Below, one piece after another: positions 1 to 8,916 of a stretch of DNA of 64,000 nt (the stretch's first letter is position 1; each line of letters opens with the position of its first letter). Source of the DNA: Symbiodinium natans (Eukaryota > Sar > Dinophyceae > Suessiales > Symbiodiniaceae); contig CAJNDS010000142.1 in assembly GCA_905221605.1 (NCBI GenBank), positions 1 through 64,000 of the forward strand. The letters are read 5' to 3'. The translations under genes were made by a program, and so were the position numbers. Below the pieces are notes generated by a model. The model ran no database searches, was not told the DNA's origin, and saw only the letters and a program-made list of their open reading frames with translations.

Positions 1-3000
1 GATAGCGTGGATCGCGTAGGTGTCGTCCTGGTCGAACTTGTCTACCATCGACGTGTAGCCGTGCTTCATGAAGCCTTTGAGATTCTGGCGTGCTAACATG
101 ATAGCTCGGCCATCTACGCTCTGCTGTCCCCTCAAATCATGCGTTCCAGCGGCCTGGCGAATTTTCGCGGCATCCAACTCCCAAAGGCCCTTCCCAAACT
201 GCTCCGCCAGGGCGTCCAAGACATGGGAGCGCTCACGCGCCATCCACATTCTGAAGGCGCTCTGGGTGGCCCCACGGGTGACGTAGTAGCCACAGTGGAA
301 GCACTTGTGCTGACCTTCGAGACGAAGCTTGCCACAACTGACGCACTGAACCTGCGTGATTCCCCTGTTCCATCCAGGACGCGGCGCCTGGGTTGCCGGT
401 GCCGTAGAGCGGGTAGCCATTCCTTCATCAGGGACCACTTGCAACTGACCTTCAGTCAAACGGTTCCTTCCTGAAGGTGACACCTCGATGACATCGGCGT
501 CAGTGTTGAAGCGAACGCGTAGATGTGGAAGTTCAGGAACGGTGCTCTCGACCTCCTCAAGGATGGGAACATCGAACTCCTCCTTGATCAACGGGGCTTC
601 TTCATGCTCGACATCAGGCTCCTCTTGTGCTTCTTGGAGAGGTCCCACGGCTTCAACAACCATACTTCCGGAAGATTCGGCCTCCTCTACCTGAGGGGCA
701 TTCTCTTCCTCCTCCCGTCCTTCGGGCCCATCCGTGGCGGACCACAAAATTTCATCGGTCCTTGTGTCACGAATATAAAGGACCGTGGACCCGGAGATAG
801 CCTCTCGGCAGAGGACGCCGTCTGATCGGGAGTAAAACAGTCCGGCGCCCTGACTGAGGGCCTCCATGGTGTTGATGACGATCTCGACGGGGCGATCGCT
901 CCTCACGCCAGGGACGTTTTCTCCCGGCCCTACCTCCCGGTCGGCAAAATACACAAAGGCATTCGCGGTGTGGTGCCCGGGGATAAAGCAGGAGTCCAAG
1001 ATGGCAAAGGCTCGATCCTTGTAGGTGCGGTGGTAGAGCCTGCGTGGAATCTTCTCCAGGGGCAAAACCGGCCGACCTTCCCAGGTGGCAGAATGCACAT
1101 CCATTTCTGCTTCTGGGATCATGCTGAACCAGGCCTCAGCAAGGGTCGAGTCGGGCACCCCTTTCATAGCATCCTTGGAGATGCCTTGGTTCGCCCTAAT
1201 AAGGGTAGGGTACCCTCCTAGGCCGTAGTACTCGGCGAGGGGGTGGTTGCGGTCGATTCGCAGCTGGAACCTGCTGCGATTGTCGTTCTTGACGACGGTG
1301 AGGAGCATCCCGAGGCCATAATCCTTGTTCGTCTTCTTGTTCCAGGCCTCGAGAATCCTCCTCGTAGAGCACCACAATCCATCGCCCTGCAGGCCCGGGA
1401 CGATCTTGCCACGAACAATGCCGGACAAGGCAGTCTTGTGATGCTGGGGAATGTTGACATACTTGAAGTTCGGCATCTCGTCCTGAAGGATGTCAACCCA
1501 CTCGGCCTCACCTTCCGGTGGGCATAAATGGATTGCGTCCCAATCGAGGCCCAGCATGTCGACGAGGCACCAATCGTCATCGGTTGTGTAGTAGCCGGAC
1601 TTGATGGGCTCGTCGTAGTCAGCCTCGTGTGGGCCCTTCTTTGCCCGTTTGGGGGCACTGGACTCAGGGTCGGTCCGCTGACGACTGTAGACCTCCCCCC
1701 TGGCCAAAAGCTTCTCCTTAGTCTCCCGCGCCGTTGACGACGATGACGGAACAACGACGGCCTCCCCTGGACGGGGGGCATTTTCCTCGCTCTTCTTGAT
1801 CATCTCGTCGTAGTCCTCGCGGGTAACATATTCCCCATCTCCCAGGTGAACGTGGTCCTTGAAGTCCCGGTGGACAAAGTGGTTCGGCGCGGTGTCGGGG
1901 AACTGCTCCTGGGGTCCTTGGAAGTAGATGTCGTCCCACGGGTCAGCCTCGACAAGCGGCTGATATGTGGGCGCTACTCTTCCTTTACGGAAGTGATTCA
2001 GGAGCTTCTCCTCCACCTGCACGTCCACAGCGAACTTGACGTTAGGCTTTGAGACGTGGCCGTAGTTTTGCAGGATCAGGTCGATGTCGGCTTCCTTGAA
2101 GAAGGAGCATTGGTGACGAAGGACCATAATCCTGGCGGTAAAACCCAACCACCTCAACAGCTGCAAACGATAGGCGCTGTCCTCCTGGAAGTGAAAGTGA
2201 TCGAACTTGCGGATCTGGCTTGCAGGCGTATTGAAATGCTTGACGGCCAGCCCAAGTTGGGCGGCATAGTCGAGCAAATCCGCCATGATGGTACCCCAGT
2301 CGCGCGGGAGGCAGTAGCTGGCAGCGTCGGTCGCAGAGGTGAGCAGCACAGTACCCACTGACGCCCGTGACTGTAGATCCGCCAACTTGCCTATCTCCCG
2401 GAGAACCTTTGGTCCAATGAACTCCCAGCTCCCCTTTGCCATGTGCGGGTAACCACGAAGCCACTCCGTCTTGCTCTTGAAGCCTGGGTCCAGAAACAGA
2501 CCTCTTTCGCCGACGAACTCGTTCCCGTTCCAGATCATCATGAGGTCAATGCTCACCTGACCACTGGCGCCAGTTTCACGCTCCAGTTGGGTGACTTTTC
2601 CCACGGCGAGCTCTACGAGCCGCGTGAGATTCGCACCCCATGTAGGAATGTACTCAACGCCAAGATGATGTGGGAAGGCATTGCCGCGGTTGGCCTTGAT
2701 GATGTCTGCCAGCAGATCTGTCTTCCAATTTCCTTCAGTGAGGAACGTAGTTGTAGAGTCTGCGACGATGACAAGGTAGCGCAAACGGCCTCGAGTAGAC
2801 TCGGGCTGGAGCATGGCCAAACCTTGATCGGTGAGCTTTCCGATTTTGGCCACCAAACCAGCCTCCCTGACGTCACTGAGGGCATATTCGCATGCCAGTG
2901 GCCGCGGCAAATACTTGTAAAAGTTATTCACGCTGGCTTCATCCTCCTGGAAAGGCGCCATGGTGCGGTATTCGGAAGACAATGAAGTCTCCCATAACCG

Positions 3001-6000
3001 GCGATCCCACCACTGGCGCAGGACCTCCGTCGGAGCAACGATTCCAGCGTTGGTGGCTTCCATGTCCGGCGCGCAGAACTCTGCCGCGAGAATGCAGCAG
3101 GCAGCTAATGCGTTAGTTTGTTCAGCTTTGCGAGTGCAAACGTGTTTGTGGTCACACGAAAATTGTTGTTGTGCACAAGCTGCATAGTTAGAACGCCTAT
3201 CGCAAAAGCTTTTCCAATCAATGTGGATGCAATCAGTCATGGCATGTGAATAGTTCTCACTGTCCTTAAGGTCCTGGCCTCTAGACTCGCCATGAACACG
3301 ACTGCGATCACACTTGTGCGCTGCCAGCCGCTGCAATGGAATCGACGACGCAATGGTCCAAGCTTTCCTTAGTGGTAATCCTTGGTGATTCGTAATCCCC
3401 AACATGCAACCATCGCAACGGTAGAACTCAAGTCCAAGGTCATTAACCATATGTTGAACATGGCCCCACTTCCAATAGTCGCAATCCTTAGGGAGTTCGA
3501 AGGCAACCTGTGGTTTGTACTCTTTGAGCTTTCCAATGAATTTTCGGAACTGCTTGAGGAGTTTGTGAAACAGTTCCCGATGCTGTTCCCACTTTGGGCT
3601 GTCAGGCGTCATGCGATTCCACGGACAACCACCAGTACACGGAAGCGACGCATAAACTAAAATTGGCTTAGATGCTCCCCCCTCGTCGCAGAGGGTACTA
3701 ATTTTCTGAACAACTGAAGTCAATGTAGAGTCTTTCAAGACATCATCCTCACTGGTGACTCGCAACACATAACATCCTTGACTTGCGCTACGATCCTGCC
3801 CTAGTTTGCTGTTGGGGGAGCAACAAAACTCGACTATGATTCGTTTGAACCCCAACGGCCTCGAGTATTCTCGGGCAGAAGCAGCGCTGGCCGCACGTGG
3901 GGGCAGCCTGAATCCAAGCGTCTTCAAAGAATTGAGCTCTTGATCTTGCAGTGCGTCTTGGGATCGGGAGGTGTACGCAACAATGGAGAAACGTGTTCCA
4001 GTGAAAGGTAACACACAGTGTAATTTTCGCGGATCAAAAATGATGGCTTTGTTCAGGGTGGACACAGCACGACCCTTAAGGCGCTTACCATTTGGCCCGA
4101 CCCTAACAATAGCATCTTCAGATGGAACAAGGGGGTCCGCAAACCACAGTTCACCATCCTTGAAATCCCCGACACTGAGGGCAAAGCTCATGCTATCCTT
4201 AGCATTCCCATGGTCCTTGTGCACAGAGGCACTAGTACAGCTATTAAGCAGCACCGAGTTCCATGTGAAGTCCTTAGGAGCATGGGCTTGCACAACTCCA
4301 TTTAGGAAGCGGGCAATCTGAGGCCACCGACGTGTTGCCTTAGTCACCCCTTGCATTCCTCCGTAAGACCACTGCCCAAAGATATGGTAGTAGCTGCGAT
4401 TGTCAAGCTTAATCATCTTTCGCTTGGTTTTGTTGGGGTACATGATCTGGGCTACACGCAACAAAGCCTTAGTACTGAAGTCACGGTCCTTGGTAAGCTC
4501 AGCTGCGACTGCGCAAGGATCGCCCGACGGCTTCACCACAGGGTGAGCATGAACGACAGGCTTGTTGATGAGATGAGCATCGGACTCGTGTGCCTTAGAT
4601 TGCCGTCCCCCCTGAAGAGGTGCATCGACGTGCGCGATGAGCCTTAGAGCATGTTCCCATTTACCTCGGTCAGCGAAAGGTTTGGTAAAGATATCAGCTA
4701 CTTGCTCTTTGGTGTCAACATTAATCATTTCGAAGAAGTTACGCTCGAACTGTTGTTTGATCCAAGCAAACGAAATGCGTTGAGTCCGATCGGTGTGACG
4801 TAGTTTTTCGCTGTCACCCTTGAGGAGAATAGTGATGGTAGCTTGGTTGTCCTCAAGGAGTTGAACAGCAAACTTGGGGCTAAGGTGGACCTTGAGACCG
4901 TTTAAATCGGAAACGCTTCGTCCATCCGCCCTACACTCACCATAACGGATCTCATCAAGTTCAGGATCAATTCGTGCGATGATGTCGTTTTCCCTTTGGT
5001 TAGGTTTGGTTTTCGGCCTAGCTTGGTAGCTGGCGGTCCTACTCGCAACCTCACGCCACAGGAAAATCCAAAGACTGAGGCTGGGCAGACCCTGGGCACG
5101 AATACCTTGGTTGGCAGCCACAACCTCACTCTCCGTACTTGAAGTAGTGATGCTGGTCTGTTTCTTGGAAAAAGCATTTAGGGGAAAGTAAGTATTGGGG
5201 CCAACCAAGTAAAGGGCACAGCCTGAAGTGGATTTACTGTCGTGGCTACCAGCGTGGTCAGCATCGCAGAACATCCACAACTTACAATCCTGAATGCGAT
5301 CCCCTATGAATCCCCTCATCCGAACTTCAAGAGAAGAGTTTATGTAACTGATCAACCTGTGCAAAGCAACGTCACAGTCGCGAGACCACTTGGTGACTCT
5401 GGATGCCAGTGCCTGAGTGGCGCGTAACAAGTCCCACCTGGCCATTCTCGCAGCGAACAAAACCTTCATGAGTACACGGCTAGCAATAGGTTGCAGCTTA
5501 CCACTAGGTTCATTGTTCTCCAGAACTTTTGCTACCCGGTTCTCATGAAAAGGAGTCGCTACGTGCTTCAGGGATTTCTTGTCGACCTTGGCCAACTCAC
5601 AGTACCTATCAACACAGGACACCAAGAAATCTCGCATGTCGTAGTACACAACGTTCACGGGCACAGTCATGGAAGGGGTTTTTCCCTGACTGATTGATTC
5701 AGTGCTCTTGAACTTACTCTGTCGTGCTTCTCGTTTAGCTTCGGCTTTGGACCGCTTGGGTTTATTGTGCTTAGCTGCGAGAGCATGAGAAAAGTCCTCG
5801 TCACTGACCTCAGTGATGGGGAAATATGTTCTCCCAGTCCACCAACCTGATTGGTCCGCGGGGCCCCCCTGATTCAAGTCATCATGGATAGGGTCCCTAC
5901 CATCATCAAACACCGTGATTCGTTGACGGCTTATGTGGGGGAATTTCGACACGTCGTCCTGCGTAGGCACATAAAGTTTCCTACGAGGATATATGTGATG

Positions 6001-8910
6001 CCTAACGACTGCAGCTAACTCAGCGTCGACCTCCCAGAAGTCCTCTTTGCGGTTCGGCCGGACTTGGTAGTCGGCAGCTGGACTAGCGTGCTTCTTGTCG
6101 AAGACGTAAGCAAATGGGTGGTCCTCCCGTGACAGCTGGACCTGATTTTGCTCAACGTGATGACACCCGAAGTACCGCCCCAAGACCTCGGCTGGTTCCA
6201 TGTCAATCACCTTAGCGATCAACTCCCAACCTTTGTTGATTTTGTCTTGGGGGCCGGCCATCTTGAAGTCATCAACGTACACAACAAGCAACAAATCTAG
6301 TTCAGCATGGTAGAAAACAGAATGCCAAATGTCGGGTAGAACTGCAGTAAAACCAACACTCTCTAACTGTTCTGTACAGTACCTTTCCCAGATACCACCT
6401 GAGTCAGGGTGGCCGTACAAAGCGAGCCTGAGTGGGCAAACAGGATCTTCATACCCAGACCATTCTTTAGGCCATCTGTTTCGAGGGAGACGAACCCACG
6501 TTTCAATGCCTTTAAAAAGGGCTTGTGTGTATGCAGCGATGCCATCAGCCTGCTGTTTCACGTACCCGGGTTGGCTACCAAACACATCGATGATTTTCCC
6601 GGCCTCCATGCTAGCGGGGCTTGATCCTAGTTCGGCGAAAATGGCGTGATCGTGGTTTTCGTCCTGGACATTATTGCCCTGGAAGACACTACGACCCTTC
6701 CATTTCTTCTGGGGGTGCCCGTCCGGGAGTTCATCCCCCTTGACCGAACAAATCTCAAAGATTTTCCCGAAATGGGCCTTGACATTCTTGTGTTTGGCTT
6801 CCGCGGCAACATCCCGGTACTCTCGAACCTTCTTTTCGAGCCAGCAAGACTTATCGGCAAGTTTCTTCCACTCTCGGTCCATGGCTTCTTTAGCAGCGGG
6901 AGTACTTTCGATCTCTTTAGGCCCGACAACCCTGGCAACAACAGCAAACATCTCACTCGCAACCTGACCAAGTTTGGCCCAATACAAGGACGCCATGCGG
7001 TCCCTATGGGGCTCGGGGTCAGGCTCGGCGATGACAGGCATGGCCGGGGAGTCTCTAAGGGCCTTGCGAGCATCTTCCTCGGCTTCACGAGCCTTTTTGC
7101 GTTCGAATCTTTCAATGTCAGCCTCCCGTTGTGCCTTGGAATACATGTGCCAAAATTCCGAAGGGGTATCAGGTGGCCTTTTGGAACCTTTCTTATCTCT
7201 AACCAACCTCACCCCGTCCCAGTTATACCCTTTGGGGACTTTCTTCCCGTCAGGCATGGTTTTGGGGTCATGTCTTGGTAGAGTAGATGAGGCCTTAGGC
7301 ACGGATGTTGCTTCCTTAGAAGATCCAGGAGCATCCCTCCCCAGCCAGTCCTCCACAGCTCCGACATCTTCGGGAACATAGTCCTCGTTTTCCTTAGCCA
7401 CTTGGTCCAAGTACTCGGACAAACGATCCTTCAGATCGGAGCCGTCCAAATCAGGCACACCGGGCGGAGGCAAAGGCTCGTCCGGCGAATCCTCAGGCGG
7501 GGCGCGTGGTCCGGCACCATCTGTGCCTCCCCACGAGCAGTCCTGATCTGCGAGGGTCGGCTTACGGAGGCTCTCCTGCAGTGCGAGCTGTTCGGATCTC
7601 ATTGGGAATGTGAAATCCCCAGGCAACAGCTCCATTCGCTTCGACCTCAGGATGGGAAAGTTTCCTATCTCGAACGCAAAGTCACAACCCTTAACGGGGG
7701 TGACGAGGTATTCCTCCTTCCAAACGAAGCCAGGCTGAACATGGTAACCAAGAAATATTCCCTCAACACCAGTCGGCGCAAACTTGGAGCTCGCAGGAAT
7801 GTTCTGTTTGGGGTTGTTCCAGTACAACACACGTGCACCAAAAGGAATCATTATCCCTGAAAACGGTTCCCCATACCTGGCCTCCCAGGGAACAATCCCG
7901 TTGTCAAGCCTCTTAGTTGCATTGAGTGCCATTGCGTGGTGTTGGGCGGCCAACGGCCAAAGCTTGTCGGGGAGACCCGCCTGAACAAGGTTGGAGCGAG
8001 TCCCTTCCAAAATCGTCCGAATTTCTCTTTCGATTACCGACTTGTTGGTGTCCACATATTCGCGGGATGTAACATGTCGGACACCTAGGCTTTTGATAGC
8101 GGCATGAAGTTCAGGTGCGTTGTCTGAGTAGAAAACGCCGACTGCATCTTCTTGACCTAGGAAGTGAAGAAGGTCTTCAAAACACTGATCGCTTGACTTA
8201 GTCGGGGAGGGGTAGACGTAACGAAATTTGGTGAACACGTCCTTAACAACAAGTGCGACCCTTTCGTCCTGGAACCCATGATCACGAAGGTCACGAGTGA
8301 TGATATGGTCAACCGTGATGTGATCCCCAAAGGCCTTTGACACAATGGTACTTGAGCCCCCCTTTTTGCGGGCTTGGGGAGCCAACATCTTTGCACGCTG
8401 ACATACCTCGCAGAACGGATTCTTGGGCCTGTGCGAGAACAAGTGCTCAACAGATTTGGCTTCAGCTCTCAGATCGGCCTCTGCAAGACTGCGGGCGTTT
8501 CCTTCGTTGTCACTGTCAGGTTCAACATCGGGGTCTTCGAAGATAGTGAGGCTCAGGATTGGATTACCCTCCAGTCGGGCAACTTTGTTGTCAAGCTCCC
8601 TGACGTTCACTTTATCCTCAACCTTGACCCAAGAACCTTCCCTGAACAACCAAGTAGATCTGACTTCGCATCTTGGAAACCTTGGTGTAGCAGTACGAAA
8701 CGTCTTTGGTTTGTGTCCGACAATCAAGTACTTAGCATTTGGGTGCGAAACCCAACCTGGTCTTTTGAGCTTCTCTTTGGGGATATCTATCGGCGGCACC
8801 TCATTGATGGCTGCGGAGATCTCAGGATCGGGGTGCTCGACCACTGGATCTCGTTCCTCTGCTGCTCCTGCGAAAGCCTCGGCCGGCCCTATTGGGCGGC
8901 AGTTTTCTGA
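1..8910 (-). CDS. pol: Pol polyprotein with integrase, RT, RNase H and a long multi-enzyme extension (partial, runs off left edge)
   Basis: The frame is free of stops from 8,958 to base 1. Counting from the first codon after the predicted frameshift (Ser at 8,910-8,908), 2,970 residues are in the window and no stop is reached. Domains in order: HHCC zinc and integrase core (about 150-440), reverse transcriptase with YVDD (about 710-955), RNase H ending in ADIFTK (about 1205-1415), 2OG-Fe(II) oxygenase (about 1500-1655), C5-methyltransferase-like domain (about 1688-1910), SGNH-like domain (about 2045-2270), KptA-like domain (about 2485-2730), an acidic linker, and a C-x2-C-x10-C-x2-C zinc ribbon (C2856-C2873). 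The first three are the standard copia order; everything after RNase H is extra. No ATG is needed if translation enters by frameshifting from gag. The clean frame suggests a recent or selected copy. The left end, 3' LTR and true C-terminus are outside the window. Confidence 0.93.
285..350 (-). other. Zinc ribbon near the visible end of Pol
   Basis: C2856-x2-C2859-x10-C2870-x2-C2873 (CVSCGKLR ... HKCFHCGYY) is a classic four-cysteine zinc ribbon, preceded by an acidic low-complexity linker (about residues 2730-2850) and followed by a basic, helical segment to the window edge. It may bind nucleic acid or protein; no family is recognised. Confidence 0.6.
725..1455 (-). other. KptA/Tpt1-like RNA 2'-phosphotransferase domain of Pol
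   Basis: The family signature IRANQGIS (residues 2571-2578; usual form IRANQGHS) is preceded by a winged-helix-like lobe with ALSGIVRG (R2500) and NDNRSRFQL. It is followed by LYHRT (H2627) and by the ADP-ribosyltransferase-fold strand GLFYSRSDGVL. Tpt1/KptA removes the 2'-phosphate left at RNA splice junctions using NAD. The His expected after the first Arg is Gly here and the His of QGHS is Ile, so activity may be reduced, changed or lost. Confidence 0.72.
2100..2775 (-). other. SGNH-hydrolase-like domain of Pol
   Basis: Four blocks of the SGNH/GDSL family appear in order and at plausible spacing: A-D2051-S2052 after a beta strand (RYLVIVADST), G2092-A-N2094, W-N-G2129-N-E, and D2237-H-F-H2240, which matches the DxxH of block V. 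The nucleophile Ser, Asp and His are therefore all present. The family hydrolyses esters of lipids, acyl groups or sugars. What such an enzyme does in a retroelement is unknown. Confidence 0.5.
3180..3850 (-). other. Cytosine-C5 methyltransferase-like domain of Pol
   Basis: IIVEFCCSPNSKLG (from residue 1691) resembles the SAM-binding motif I. SLPCTGG (C1758) stands where the catalytic PC of motif IV is expected. VAFELPK (E1805) resembles the ENV of motif VI, and GLPLRKAW resembles the Q-x-R-x-R region. A Cys/His-rich tail follows. Cytosine methyltransferases inside retrotransposons have been reported for dinoflagellates, which supports the reading. The motifs are divergent, so another Rossmann-fold role remains possible. 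Confidence 0.5.
3960..4400 (-). other. 2-oxoglutarate/Fe(II) oxygenase domain of Pol
   Basis: The domain shows H1564-x-D1566 (SVHKDHG), a G-E-L-x-F turn (DGELWF), and a distal H1631 followed nine residues later by R1640 (HCVLPFTGTR) in a beta-strand context. These are the iron ligands and the 2-oxoglutarate-binding Arg of the double-stranded beta-helix oxygenases. The H-to-R spacing of 9 and the D-to-H gap of about 65 fit the prolyl-hydroxylase/PHD type better than TET. The substrate cannot be told from sequence; protein hydroxylation or nucleic-acid demethylation are both possible. Confidence 0.72.
4640..5300 (-). other. RNase H domain of Pol
   Basis: The copia RNase H pattern is clear: FCDADHAGSHDSKSTSG with D1216 and D1218, STESE with E1260, and LLEDNQA with D1354, ending in VADIFTKPF (about 1404). 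A lysine/arginine-containing insertion of roughly 50 residues separates the E and last D motifs. In ordinary copia elements Pol stops shortly after ADIFTK; here the frame continues. Confidence 0.92.
6040..6790 (-). other. Reverse transcriptase domain of Pol
   Basis: Motif A is QADGIAAYTQA with D789 (6,546-6,544), motif B is LALYGHPDSGGIWERY, and motif C is YVDD (residues 878-881, 6,279-6,268). All catalytic aspartates are present. The A and B boxes differ from the plant and yeast copia forms (DVKTAFL, LYGLKQAPR) and look like the algal/dinoflagellate branch of Ty1/copia. Confidence 0.92.
7600..8450 (-). other. Integrase domain of Pol
   Basis: The N-terminal zinc site is H156-x3-H160-x6-C167-x2-C170 (HLFSHRPKNPFCEVC). 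The catalytic core follows with D201 (ITVDHI), D263 (FYSDNAPEL) and E294 (SVIERE). The D-to-E spacing, 30 intervening residues, is shorter than the D-x35-E usual in copia. The conserved downstream GIFLGYHVQPGFVW block (about residues 390-405) is the copia equivalent of GIFLGY. Confidence 0.9.
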
Positions 8911-8916
8911 AAACCC
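8882..8916 (-). promoter_or_regulatory. Candidate -1 ribosomal frameshift signal between gag and pol
   Basis: On the minus strand the heptamer GGGTTTT (8,916-8,910) is in the gag frame as G GGT TTT, which fits the X XXY YYZ slippery rule. After a 9-nt spacer, GCCGCCC (8,900-8,894) can pair with GGGC+GGC (8,889-8,882, one bulged C) across the loop AATA. The gag stop TAG (8,891-8,889) lies at the loop/stem junction. Slipping back one base at 8,910 joins gag exactly to the open pol frame, continuing Ser-Glu-Asn-Cys. The two frames overlap only from 8,958 to 8,889, and this is the only heptamer of this type I see there. An accidental frameshift in a dead copy is the alternative, but the rest of pol is intact. 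Confidence 0.75.
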
